Assembly: GCA_037127255.1 (NCBI GenBank)
Contig: JBANSL010000009.1
Location: 25,570,475-25,634,474 of the forward strand
From: Persicaria tinctoria
Lineage: Eukaryota > Streptophyta > Magnoliopsida > Caryophyllales > Polygonaceae
DNA length: 64,000 bases
Reading direction: 5' to 3'
Positions within the stretch are counted from its first letter, which is position 1, and every line of letters begins with the position of its first letter. This document shows positions 31,920 to 42,760 of the stretch, in pieces. The position numbers and the translations under genes are program-made. The notes under the pieces are model-generated. The model was given only the letters and a program-made list of their open reading frames with translations. It did no database searches and had not been told where the DNA came from.

Positions 31920-31988
31920 AGCCTATGTGGGAATTGAACTCACATCTTTGTGTATGACCACAATGCTCTCTCATTGAGCTAATAGGCT
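31920..31988 (-). ncRNA. tRNA-like sequence, copy A
   Basis: 69 nt on the minus strand fold as a tRNA: 7 bp acceptor stem AGCCTAT/ATAGGCT, D arm GCTC...GAGC, anticodon stem TTGTG/CACAA closing a 6 nt loop GTCATA, T arm with GTTCAATTC. The loop is one base short of a decoding loop and the B box is imperfect (AGTTCAATTCC), so it is not a standard tRNA gene. It is related to the sequences at 61472-61540 and 62011-62080. Confidence 0.6.
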
Positions 31989-32389
31989 ATATGAGCACTT
32001 TACCCAGCATATTCTTTGCAGCATCTCTGCGAGGCACAATAGAGAAATTTATGTACAGTCTGGTTCAGAACTCTGATCCTATTGAAAATGGTGTTAACAT
32101 CAAGAAATACGAGGTTTGCATGTGTAAGTGGATCTTCGATACTCAAAGGGAACTGGTTTAATATACAATTGATCCTTTTATGACTAAGCAATAGGTAAAG
32201 TTGAAAAGTTACAGCAGAATCCATTCGTGCAGATCTCAACAGATGATGCTCAGGTAAATACCTCAGATGGTAAAGTTGAACCAGATTCTGACAGATTGAT
32301 AGCATGCATTTAGGTAGGCATAATAGGTTGCATTTAGCTTAGTTAAGATGCATTTCATGGATGGATTAAGCGTGATTTGCATATTAGTT

Positions 32390-33790
32390 CTCTATGTTGT
32401 CGGAGTCGGAATCTACACACTTTTATTGATTATTTCAGGTAATGGTAGATCCGAGGAGAAGACATGAGTTGATAACGCATTTGATGAGAATGTCTAGTTG
32501 ATCGAAGAAGCTTACATGAAGATCTCAAGAGGTCATGAGAAGAAGAAGCGAACCTAAACGAAGAACAAGTCTGCAGAAATTGTCGCCAGACATGCTGAAC
32601 TTGTTTTGCACTTTCTGGAGGCCTCGGTTGTCCGATCGACTATTATGACCATGCGTTGGAAAGCTCTTTCAGAGAGCTACAACTTTCATGTTGACGTCGA
32701 GAGCTAATTCGAGACGGAATTTTCGGGAAATGCTATCTGGCGCGGCCGCGTTGCACTTGGCGCGCCCGCGCTGCTACCCGACGCGACCACGCTGCTAGGA
32801 GGAAGTGGCCGCGCTGATACACCAAATGGAAGAGTTGAAGACGAGGCTGGCGCGCCCGCGCTGCACTTGGCGCGCCCGCGTCGGTCCTGGAGTCGGATTC
32901 TTATCCGATTCTGTTATCTTATTAGTTTTAATATTTTATTATTATAATTGTACGGGATGTTAAACCCGATTTTATTAGGTTATTTTCCAGAGACATATTT
33001 TCCTTTTGCATTATCTCACAAACCCTATGGAGAACTAACTCTCCTTTGTTGCACTTGGTTCTTTGAAGCCTTCAATTGATTTGGTTGTGAGTATTCTACT
33101 CTTGTTCGTCCTTTGTTAATTGTTTCGATCTCCTGAGCTTATTGCTTGATTGCTTATTATTGATTTATCTAGATTGATCACCTAGGTTTATCGATACTAG
33201 TCATACTGCTAGGGTTTCCAATTCCAGGTCTTGGGTTGTAGATTCATTGTAGCAAACACAATCTCCATACGCGGTCGCTTGTGGTAGATTGTGAGGGAGA
33301 TTCGATTACAGGCTATTTTAACGGGTTGTTAGAATCGCTTGTATCTCATTATAATTCATGTTTGAATGCTATTGCTTTATTATTTGGTGAAGGTTTTCCC
33401 TTGTAATTTGGTGATAAGTGCTTTTAGGACTGGTAGGACTAAAAGCTATTACACGATCTGAATTGAGAACAATTACTGGACATTAGAACTTGAGACTCAT
33501 AGAATGCGATGATGAACCATCTTAATTGTTGTGCGGATAATTACCTGGTGTGATACCTTTCCATCATATATTCACAACCTTTTTACTTGCAACTTGTTCT
33601 GTTACTATTTCTCACACACAAAACTCCCCCTTTAATCAGTTACTTTTGGTAATAATACTTGCTCTTACAACTGATTCTGTTTCCCCGTGGGTTCGACCCT
33701 AACTTACCTACTATACTTGTTATAGTTTGCATCTTAGGAATTTACTTTGATTTGGCATAACGACTTTAGGCCTGTCACAGATCCTAGTCA
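32390..33790. mobile_element. Probable solo LTR of a plant retrotransposon
   Basis: The sequence has the texture of a plant LTR: a GC-rich leader with repeated GGCGCGCCCGCG blocks (32740-32890), T-rich R/U5-like sequence, and CCCCGTGGGTTCGACCCT (about 33684), a style common near plant LTR ends. No adjacent gag/pol and no certain target duplication. Boundaries are approximate (TGTTGTCGG near 32395 to GTCACA near 33780). Confidence 0.45.
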
Positions 33791-35480
33791 TCAAATAAGG
33801 ATCCCCTCTTTTCCTTGGAGTTGTACCCCTGCATAATTGGAGGGATATTCAACATACAAATATGAAGCAAAATGGACATGTCTACTGAACGATTTAGTAC
33901 CCTTAGTGTACATGTTGGATAAGGAGACAAATAACCAATAAAAATGACTTATTAATGTTTGGAAAGACGAAAATTCTTCACGCATTTAAGCATTCAATAT
34001 GGATTCTTCATATGAATGTTTTCTTAGCTAGAACAAGCACTTCATAATGAACTATTTGGAACTCAAACAAGAAATATACGCTGTAAAAAGAATTTTCAGT
34101 ATTCAAAATTACATTTTATCCAATAGAAGAGCATTATTGTTGGCAGAAAAGCAACACATAAATCAAGTGTTCTTTCACATGACACTTACTTTAGTTTTAC
34201 ATGACACTTGCTTTAGTTTTACATGATGCCCAATAATCCATTCCTTTTTGAATCTGTGCTATTGATAAACTTTGTAGTTCAGGTTAAATGTAAAAAAGAA
34301 GTCTCATTCTAGGTTGGTTTCAACTCTTGAAATCATTGATCTAAGCCAATTGAAAACCTCACCAAGACATATATTATATTTCAAACATAGGAGTGGAATA
34401 AGGAATATGTTTGCAGCTGTGCGGTGGAGATAAAAAGACAGCATCACTTACAAGAATCAAGAACAAAACCAGCCTTATTCCATCAAAGTGCAAATGGGGC
34501 AGGATTTGAAAGATGATATGATGCCAAGAGAACACAGAAAAAAAAACCAACTACTGCTAGTGGAAAAACATCACTAGAAAACTCTAACCCTTTGGCCAAG
34601 ACTTTAATAGTTATGAATGAGTACTTTATAATTCATAAAACTATATCACAAGTAAATTACCCAAAACTGAATACCATGACATGAAAAAAGATTGAAGCCT
34701 AAAATGTTTCAGATTTCAGAACTACAAAATCTGCAACATTATGAACTGTCAGTTTGGTATTGATACAGAAGGCATCAGGTATTGATTGTGATACAAGTAT
34801 GAGGTTTTGACAGTTGGTGTTTGGTATGAACTAGGTAATAGTTTCAGTATCGGCAATTCAAGGTATACTTTTCATATTGATATCAAAATGGCAATAGCTA
34901 ATACTGTGTACATAGCAAAATGCCAAAGATTCAAAGAAAAAACAGCTTTATTCCATCAAAAGGCTAAAGAGCTAGGAACTGTTGGGTGATACTATGATGC
35001 AAATTGAAAGAAACCCACCACTGAAAATCAATCCATTAGCATTATAAATACAACACCTTAGAAATTGTAGCCAATACAAAGCAACAGATATTCTTGCAGC
35101 TCTTTCTTTAGCTCTTCAAAAGCAACTTCCTGCATATCCAGGAGGGTCATTTCTAATCTCCTTCTAGAACAAGTTTCTTTGCAAGATTGAATTCCCAATG
35201 AAATAGTAAGGCAACTTCCATTTCTAATCTCCTTCTAGAACAACCTGGGCAAGATTTGATACAGTGATATGCAGTTCACAGCAGGAATAGATAGCACTGA
35301 GAATTTCCCTAATTTTATTCCATTCACTGGCTTAGTTCTATAGCAATCATACAAGTGTGAAATTGTTCAGTACAAAATAGCCTCTCAGGAATTAAGTTTT
35401 CAACTAGTATAGTTAACCAATCAAATTCACACGCCGACCAAAAAAACAAATCAAATTCACATCATCAGATAATCAAAGAT
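33791..35480. other. Unassigned AT-rich spacer
   Basis: No recognisable gene. A short segment at about 34180-34225 (TTTTACATGACAC twice) is an inverted match to 26940-26973 plus 28135-28163. Two similar CCTTCTAGAACAA blocks lie at about 35160 and 35230. Confidence 0.4.
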
Positions 35481-35499
35481 AGACGAGCAATTGATCGAT

Positions 35500-35790
35500 T
35501 GAGAAAACGAAAGACGAAGAAAGGGAGACCTTTTGGAGTGCAGAATCTCTTTGGTGAGATGAGTAATTGGCTCAATGTCTTGAAGAATCTCCTCCTTCTT
35601 ATCCTTCCAAGCACCGCAACCAGGATCATCGGAGGAGGCGACTGTACCCGCAGGGCGCCGAAGCTGCATGAACAACAGTCCGACGGCGAGACGGTGGTGC
35701 TGGAGTCGAAACCGAAGCGCCTGGCGGTTTCCCTCACCGATCCCGCTTGCTCCGCCGGTGATTATGGCGACCTTCCCATCTGCTGGTAGA
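35500..35790 (-). pseudogene. Short-chain dehydrogenase/reductase (SDR) N-terminal fragment
   Basis: On the minus strand 35782-35732 reads ADGKVAIITGGASGIGE, the glycine-rich NAD(P)-binding start (TGxxxGxG) of plant classical SDRs such as secoisolariciresinol or xanthoxin dehydrogenase-like proteins. One extra G then shifts the frame: the expected continuation ETARRF is in the next frame (about 35725-35708). Beyond that the similarity is lost. A CTCTACCAG acceptor-like sequence precedes the fragment and no start codon is present. Only the cofactor-binding first strand-loop-helix is recognisable, so it cannot be functional. Confidence 0.65.
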
Positions 35791-36142
35791 GAGAGAGACA
35801 GACGAGGAAGAAGGAGATGAATTGGGTCGGTTTGGATTCCAATCTAATCGGGCGTCCGGCCCTTCTCCGACGCCTCCGCCACCGCCGCTCCCCTCGATTT
35901 CATGCCACCCGAGCTCGCCGATCGAATGAGGCGTCTTCCTCATCTATTTCCCTTTCCCCTCTTTCCTTTTGTTTTTTTTCCTCTTTCCCGACTCCCCTCA
36001 GTTTACCGGCTACCGCTTGCCTCCTCAATTCGGATATCCGCTTTTGTGCAAATTTTTTCCGGATTGGGTTACTCATGCAAATCTTCCGGATATGAAGGTC
36101 ATTTTAGCAAATTTCCCAAATTATAAATAACTATTTATGTAT

Positions 36143-36302
36143 AATTTTCGCATGAAAACATATTTTCAAAAATATTATCATTATTATTATTAAATAATAT
36201 TTTTTATTATAAAATTATATATATATATAATTTTATAATAAAAAATATTATTTAATAATAATAATGATAATATTTTTGAAAATATATTTTCATGCGAAAA
36301 TT
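36143..36302. repeat. Near-perfect 160 bp palindrome
   Basis: Two 80 bp arms meet at an ATATATAT centre (about 36222), with about one mismatch. The outer tips read AATTTTCGCATGAAAA. AT-rich; it could be a fold-back MITE. Confidence 0.85.
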
Positions 36303-36511
36303 ATTTAATAATGATAATATTATATATATATATTATTTAATAATATATATATATATATATGATTGGTTATTTAATGAAAAAATTTGTCAAACATGCACTT
36401 TTTTTTTGACAAATTGTTGAATTGTCCAACTCTTTGGACAAATTGGAAAACTGTCCACTATATATACTAAGAGAAAACTAACCCTCCCCTCTCCTCCGAG
36501 CTCCGTCAACA

Positions 36512-36638
36512 ATGGAGGAGGTGTTGGAGCTCGTCCGAGTCAAGGACACCAAGGAGCGTACCACTTCCGCGTCTCCTAGGGCGGCTTCCAGGCCCTCGCC
36601 TCCGTTGTTGTCCTCGCTGGCGGTCACTTAAAAATCCA
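36512..36638 (+). pseudogene. CLASP (CLIP-associated protein) N-terminal fragment
   Basis: The frame opens MEEVLELVRVKDTKER, the N-terminus of plant CLASP, a microtubule plus-end-binding TOG-domain protein. It then passes directly to sequence that in another frame reads FRVS (stop) GGFQALASVVVLAGGHLK, which corresponds to a position some 40 residues further into the first TOG repeat. An internal deletion with frameshift has therefore joined two parts of the same exon. A stop follows at about 36609 in the first frame. It lies on the plus strand with the three next gene fragments. Confidence 0.75.
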
Positions 36639-36639
36639 C

Positions 36640-37271
36640 TAGAGAACCACCATATCTGATGGCTATCAGTTGTTTTTTCCAGATCCACCATCACCGGCTC
36701 CAGATCCGGCGTTCTCTCCTGTCGATCTCGCTGTCTCTCACGATTGCCGCTGGTTTACTGCCACTTGCAAGTTGCAAACCACAACCGCTTCCAGAATTTC
36801 GAAGCTTCTACTCTCCCACTCTTCTTGCTCAGATCTCCCCCCTCTTCTTCCCGGCGCGCTTCCAATCCATAAGGTAATTGAACACTCCTTTCCTCTCGAT
36901 CTTGCTCGTGTTCTTGTTTTTGTTTGTGCTTCATTATCTGATTTGAATTCGTTCGCATTTGCTTTTAGTTTTCGTGCTTCTAAGACGGAGCAAGAGTAGT
37001 CAAGTGTTTTTGTTGCGCCATTCCTGGATTTGAATGAAATTTGCTTAACAATATGCGGATGAAATGGCGATTGCTTCCATTGATTGAGTATTTTAAGTCG
37101 GAAATGAGAGGATTGATTGGTTCGCAATCGATCAACCCCTTCGAGTTTGTAGCCTTTTCTGTGCTGCTGTGTATGAGTTTGTATATGGTGAAATTGATCA
37201 GAAACTGCATTTGAACTTCAGCAAACAACTAGCAATTTGGTTCAAATTGATCTGAAATTCCATTTGTTCAG
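36640..37271 (+). other. Exon-like GC-rich segment of unknown origin, then spacer
   Basis: 36670-36872 is open (MFFPDPPSPAPDPAFSP start) and ends at a CATAAG/GTAATTG donor, like a first exon. I do not recognise it. The rest up to 37271 looks intronic, ending in a TTGTTCAG acceptor. Confidence 0.35.
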
Positions 37272-37445
37272 GTTCCTTGGCATGTTCCTTGTGGCGGGGT
37301 CTGCTATGGAGATGGGAATTTGGGTTTTATTGCAAACAACTGGCATACAACCTTACTACCTGTGTATCTGAAGGCGTATTATCGGGAGAAGGATTTGATG
37401 TCATACACGAGATCAGTTCTCGTCATCCATAACATCGCCCATCAA
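37272..37445 (+). pseudogene. Starch synthase (SSII-like) exon fragment
   Basis: Between a TTCAG acceptor and a CATCAA/GTGCAT donor, 58 codons read [38 protein letters not shown] and [14 protein letters not shown]. This is the glycosyltransferase family 5 N-terminal (ADP-glucose side) domain of plant soluble starch synthase II; the usual IANDWHT has Asn for Asp here. The frame is intact across the exon, but the neighbouring upstream and downstream exons, including the KTGGL catalytic motif region, are absent. It is thus a fragment, surrounded by unrelated fragments. Confidence 0.8.
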
Positions 37446-37655
37446 GTGCATTCACTATATTTTAATCCATTTATACATGTTATATGTTGCCCCCTCCCAA
37501 TTGTGTTATGCCATTTTTTGACCTGTAACATATTGGGCATCCATGATGTGAGTAAACATCATGGATGTGTGCAAGCTAGGCCTTAAACTCATATCTATAC
37601 ACTAATGATACGGATCTCTCAATTCAATCTGCTTGCATCTTTGTAGTAGATGTAG

Positions 37656-38527
37656 TAGGCGTGGCCACGGGTCGGACCCGCCGGGTCGACGGGTTCGACC
37701 CGCCGGGTCAAGGGTCAGGGTTGGCCGACCCAAACCCTAACCCATAAATCTCACGGGTTGACGGGTTCGGGTCGACCCGTTGACCCGGCGGGTTACATTA
37801 TTTATAAAAAAAATCATTTTTTTTTAAAATAATGACTATTAAAATAAATAAATAAATAATATGTAAAGATTTTATCTTCACAACACATTTTATCACTTTG
37901 ATATGAAGTGTTAAAAATGTAGGAAGATTATATCTCCATATTAATTTTTTCATCCACAATAATTTTATTGTGTGATGTAAGAGAAAAATATGAGAATATA
38001 TTTCTCAAACTTCATTTCCAACTTAATTTCCAATGTAGGAAATGTAGGAAACAAGTGAAGTGGAAGAAATGTGGTAGTGGGATATATATATATAGCCCCA
38101 TGCCTTCTCATTCTAACTCCATTTTTTCGATGTGGGACAAAGACTTTGTCCCACATTGGAAATAAGGAAGAAAGGAAGACTTCAAACTCTATAAAAGGAG
38201 AAGGATGGGGTTTATTTGTCTCACATTGTACTTTGCATATTAGTTTATGTATTATTGTGGGTTATTTTAAGAATAATTTACATAATTTACATAATATTAT
38301 AAATTTATTTTATTAAAAATAAAATTTTCAAAAAAAAAAGTATTTTGAAAAAGCGGGTAGACCCGCCGGGTCACGGGTTGCAAAACCCCCAACCCTAACC
38401 CTTACCCGCTACCCGTCCCCACCCGGCTACCCGTCAACCCGGACCCACCGGGTCATTGACCTGCCGGGTCAATGACCCGTACGACCCGTCGGGTCACGGG
38501 TTGACCCGTAACCTGTGGCCACGCCTA
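37656..38527. mobile_element. Non-autonomous hAT element with 8 bp TSD
   Basis: An 872 bp element with TIR TAGGCGTGGCCAC at both ends and perfect 8 bp duplications AGATGTAG (37648-37655 and 38528-38535). GC-rich subterminal arrays of GGGTCGACGGGT / ACCCGCCGGGTC flank an AT-rich core. The core contains a GTGGGACAAAG/CTTTGTCCCAC hairpin (about 38132-38156). Confidence 0.92.
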
Positions 38528-38821
38528 AGATGTAGTAGGTACATGTTGCTTCTCAAATTAGAGATTGAATTATACTATTGCTTCTCAAATTTGACGTAGT
38601 ATGATATTAGTGTTTTTATTTTAATGATTTTTAGTGCTGATATTGTTTTTAGTTTGATATTATATATGTAGGTATGTATGTATGCTTGGGTCCTTAAAAA
38701 TTGCTTTATTTTTTTTTTTATGCTGACATCGTTTTTATGCGTATATATGTATGCTAGAATTATAGATGCTTTTTTAGTTCCCCCTGTTTTGTTTTGTTTT
38801 GATTAAATGATCCAATTACAG

Positions 38822-38890
38822 GAGCTGCTCAAACTACTTGGCATTCCTGTTTTAACTGCAAAAGCTGAAGCTGAAGAACTGTGTGCTTAA
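38822..38890 (+). pseudogene. GEN-like (SEND1/GEN1, FEN family) nuclease exon fragment
   Basis: After a TTACAG acceptor, 22 codons read ELLKLLGIPVLTAKAEAEELCA and then TAA. The pattern LLKLLGIPVL.AKAEAEALCA is the internal XPG/Rad2-nuclease motif of plant GEN-like Holliday-junction/flap endonucleases, in which the glutamates help bind metal. The stop replaces the expected Gln codon of the usual CAQL, one base away. Only this motif is present. Confidence 0.65.
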
Positions 38891-38993
38891 TTTGTATATC
38901 CTGAAATTGAGGGTCTGTGTTTGATCTGAAGTTCTTCTGTTTGATTTGGTTGGTTTATAGCTACTGTTTTGATTTGTTTTTGCTTTTTGGGGG

Positions 38994-39365
38994 AGTCCGG
39001 ATCTCCTGCATTCCACGGTAAGACCTTCGGTGCAACACTAAATTATTTCGGGTATAATTTTACTTTAAAAAAAATTTAAAAAAATATATTTACATTTTAA
39101 ATACTTGTATTCACATATTTATAAACTTTTATTGGAAAAAATCATGTTTTAAAAAAATATAAAATTTATTTTCTAATATAATTGGTCTTTTAATTTTCTA
39201 AATTTTTTGAAATGATTTTTTTCCAATAAAAGTTTATAAATATGTGAATACAAGTATTTGAAATGTAAATATATTTTTATAAATTTTTTTTAAAGTAAAA
39301 TTATACCCGAAATAATTTAGTGTTGCACCGAAGGTCTTACCGTGGGGTGCAGGAGATCCGGACTC
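38994..39365. mobile_element. Fold-back MITE with long TIRs and 8-9 bp TSD
   Basis: About 372 bp. The arms of about 165 bp begin AGTCCGGATCTCCTGCA and pair almost throughout. The flanking duplications are TTTTGGGGG (38985-38993 and 39366-39374), 9 bp, or 8 bp if one G is counted in the TIR. A 9 bp TSD with long TIRs suggests Mutator-like origin; 8 bp would suggest hAT. Confidence 0.88.
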
Positions 39366-39456
39366 TTTTGGGGGACACCTTTTCCAGTATATGTAAGATG
39401 TGCTTGTTACTGATGATCTCACGCTTATTTTAATATATCATGGTGAACACTTATAG

Positions 39457-39890
39457 GAGCAAAAGAGGATCTTCATAAGACCTTTGTTGATTCTCAAGAT
39501 CAGGTTTGCTCTAGCTTCGATAAAGCTGCTACTCTAATTCCAGCAAACATGTTACCTTCAGTTGGTCATGAACATCGAACATTACTTGTCCCTCCTATGA
39601 AGATCAAGTTGCAGCTTTTCCCTTTAGATGAAAGAATTCGAATTGGACTAGGAAAGGTGAATTGCTTGGTGAATGCATATAACATTCTTTTTCACCAATA
39701 GAATTCCTATGATGTTTTTTAGTTGTGAATGGAATAAATCTTCAGTAACGTTGTCATTCCATTTCTTGAAGGATGGTTACAATCCACACTTGGAATTGAC
39801 TCTTAGAGTGCTGGGAAGAAAATATCCTTTGTGCTCAAGCGCTTAAACAATAAGTGAGGCTGCTCAAATGTTGTTTTGGGGGAGCCAGTA
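39457..39890 (+). pseudogene. TSL-kinase-interacting protein 1 (TKI1)-like fragment, two exons
   Basis: Exon 1 (39457-39656) reads AKEDLHKTFVDSQDQV and ends KIKLQLFPLDERIRIGLGK at an AAAG/GTGAAT donor. Exon 2 (from 39772) continues DGYNPHLELTLR and then, after a one-base frameshift, AGKKISFVLKRLNNK followed by TGA where Trp is expected. The pattern KIKLQLFP...LEKDGxNPxLELTL..RKKISSVLKHL is what I associate with TKI1-like plant nuclear proteins that bind the Tousled kinase. Junctions in the correct phase show that genomic (unspliced) DNA was moved, not a retrocopy. Confidence 0.65.
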
Positions 39891-40216
39891 CTCTTTCCCT
39901 TTAATGTTAAGCTGGAAAGTTTAGCTGCTTATTGATGCTGGACATTGAATGGCAGTTGTATAAGTGCAAGAGATGCTGGACATTGAATGACAGTTTTATT
40001 AAATTTCACCCGTTGTATGTAAATGTTGTATGTATATGTGTGTATATATTCACACATACTAGCATTCCCACCAAAAGAACATGTAAGTAGCATTCCCACC
40101 AAAAAAAAAAAACTTACTCAGTAGCATATATATACATATACAATGGCCAGTGGGTATATATACACATAATTCAGCCAAAAAAAATACGTACTTAGTAGCA
40201 TTTATATACATATATG
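39891..40216. other. AT-rich spacer
   Basis: CATTCCCACCAAAA occurs twice (about 40063 and 40091). A small TGTGTG...CACACA hairpin precedes CTAG at 40059-40062. No gene. Confidence 0.4.
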
Positions 40217-40866
40217 CGAAATCGAGTATATACCCATGGAAACTGTATTAATTGGGTATATGTCCATCAAAGCTTCAAAATTGTTTATATACCCAATTAC
40301 CCATCAAATCATTTAAAATTTGTTTGATTATCCATAATATATTTGATCTAATATTATTGAGTGAAAATTAGATTAAAATTTAATTATATACTAAACTTAG
40401 ATCATTTTCAAATAATTAGAAAATTTATCGCTTTACAATTATTGGATATAAAAGTTAAACTTCAACATAATTATAATTATATTTTTATCCAATGATTTTA
40501 TTTTGAATATCAAGTTTCATGTATAAGTTCAAAATAATTAAGTTATAAAAATTTAAATAACCATAAACCATAGTAAAGAAATAAAATACATATTTTTTTA
40601 ATGTAAAATCACATCAAATTATAAAAATTACTTAGTTTGAGAGATATTCAAATTAATGTCTCATTTTTATAATTATTTGAAAGTTAACTAATTTTGATAT
40701 TTAAAAAATTAAATTTTAATAGTTTTTGCATTCAATAGTATAAATTAAATATATGATGGACAATTAAACAAAATATAAATAATTTAATTGGTATATAACC
40801 AATTTTGAAGTTTTGATAGGTATATACCCAATTAATGAAGTTTTTATGGGTATATATCCAATTTCG
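40217..40866. mobile_element. TIR element (MULE-like MITE)
   Basis: 650 bp with terminal inverted repeats of about 75 bp beginning CGAAATYGRRTATATACCCA on both sides and continuing through TTAATTGGGTATAT. The core is AT-rich and non-coding. A clear target duplication is not visible, so the superfamily is uncertain. Confidence 0.75.
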
Positions 40867-40959
40867 TCATACACATAATGGGTATTGCATATTTACTTAT
40901 TTAAGAAATTTCATTTCTATCAAAAGATGAAAGCCTTTTCTATTGGATTATTTTAGTTT

Positions 40960-41109
40960 TTTTTTTCGAGGGATAAGTCCCGTCCCATCCCGCGAGGGAT
41001 AAGATCCGGTGGGATTCGAAAAAAAAATATTTCAATCCCGTCCCATAAAATATACGCGGGATGGGACGCGGGATTACCCAAATCCCGTCCCGTCCCATGC
41101 CCACCCCTA
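40960..41109. mobile_element. hAT element terminus (GGGATGGGACGGG type)
   Basis: Reading inward from 41109, the sequence CTAGGGGTGGGCATGGGACG followed by GGGACGGGATT repeats is a typical hAT-type subterminal structure. No partner end was found, so this is a truncated copy. Confidence 0.5.
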
Positions 41110-42420
41110 GTTTTTATGCATAACTTACGGTTATATTTGCACAACTTGCGGTTAAATTTGCACAACATACTCATATATTTGCACGACAAAATTAAAAAAA
41201 AAAACTAGACTTGGGTCATATTTGCACAACTTATGGTTATATTTGCACATGCTCAACATACTCTCATATTGGCACGACAAAATCTATAAAAAAACTAGAC
41301 TTGGGTCATATTTGTACAACTTACTGCTATATTTGCACAACGTACTCTTATATTTGCACGACAAAATGTAAAAAATTAAAAAAAAAAAATTAGACTTGGA
41401 TCATATTTGCACAACGTACTCTTATATTTGCACAACGTACTCTTAGATTTGCATGACAGAGTCGTGCAACTCTTACAACATATTATTGCACAAAATGGTC
41501 TTATTTTTGCTCATCAATAGACTATGATTGCACAACATGGGGGATTGGTGGAAATTTGCTCAACATGATCTTATTTTTGCTCAATAATAGATTATATTTG
41601 CACAACAATTGAGACTTGTGAAATTGTTCTCAACATGATTTTATTTTCTCAATATTATTTTATACTTGTTCAATAGATTATTGCACAACATGGTCTTATT
41701 TTTGCTTATCAATAGACTATAATTGCATAGCATAGGAGATTGGTGGAAATTTGCTCAACATCATCTTATTTTTGCTCAACAATAGATTATATTTTTCCCA
41801 ACAATTGAGACTTGTGAAATTGTGTTCAACATGATCTTATTTTTTTCTCAATATTATTTTATAGTTGGTTAATAGATTATTGCACAACATGGTCTCATTC
41901 TTGCTCATCAATAGACTATAATTGCACAACATGGGGGATTGGTGGAAATTTGCTCAACATGATCTTATTTTTGCTCAACAATAGATTATATTTGCACAAC
42001 AATTGAGACTTGTGAAATTGTGCTCAACATGATCTTATTTTTTCTCAATATTATTTTGTAGTTGCTCAATCAATTATTGCACAACATGTTTTTCTCATCA
42101 ATAGACTATAACTGCACAACATGGGGGATTGGTGGAAATTTGCTCAACATGATCTTATTTTTGCTCAACAATAGATTATAGAACTTATATTTGCAGAACG
42201 TAAACTTATATTTGCACAAAACAATGTTATATTTGCACAACATATACTTATATTTGCACACCAATATAAAATTTCAAAAAGTGATTACACGGGAGAAAAA
42301 GGTTCAGTTTTAGTTTGAATGTGCAATTTAGAACTTAAATTTGCAATTTTAGTTTGAATGTGCATCAATCTAAATAATATTTCAAACAATAAATTTCTGT
42401 AGCATAAAGGCTAAAATGAA
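41110..42420. repeat. TTGCACAAC-based tandem repeat, higher-order unit about 195 bp
   Basis: The first part (41120-41480) is a run of ATATTTGCACAACGTACTCT-like units. From 41480 to about 42180 a higher-order unit of 190-199 bp (anchor GATTGGTGGAAATTTGCTC at 41543, 41738, 41937 and 42127) is repeated four times. The tail decays into scattered TATTTGCAC units. No coding content. Confidence 0.85.
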
Positions 42421-42760
42421 GCACACTTGTTGAACTGAGAAACGGGTTTAAATGGAGGTAAATCATGAGTGTCAGATCTCAACAAGTAACAAGAGGGTCC
42501 TTCAAAATAGAAATAGTATACATAAGTTACATGTAACTATCCTTCAAAACTAAAGTTGGACTATTTAATTTGTTACTCAAGACACAGATACTTGGATACT
42601 AATACTAGATGGTTTCTAAATGACAAGATTACAACTTCCTGTGCAGTAGAAACAAGTCATACTAAAGCACACCACATGTTTAATATTTGACTTGCATACA
42701 ACTAAAAAGCTATATATACACCGTTAAACACACTCATCCTATGCTTCTCAACGTCACAAG

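Noticed and set aside
31920..31988. Functional tRNA gene
   Set aside because: Anticodon loop of 6 nt and short variable region prevent a normal tRNA; retained only as tRNA-like.
36738..37127. 129-codon minus-strand ORF
   Set aside because: Overlaps plus-strand exon-like sequence with a donor site, and reads low-complexity residues with no domain.
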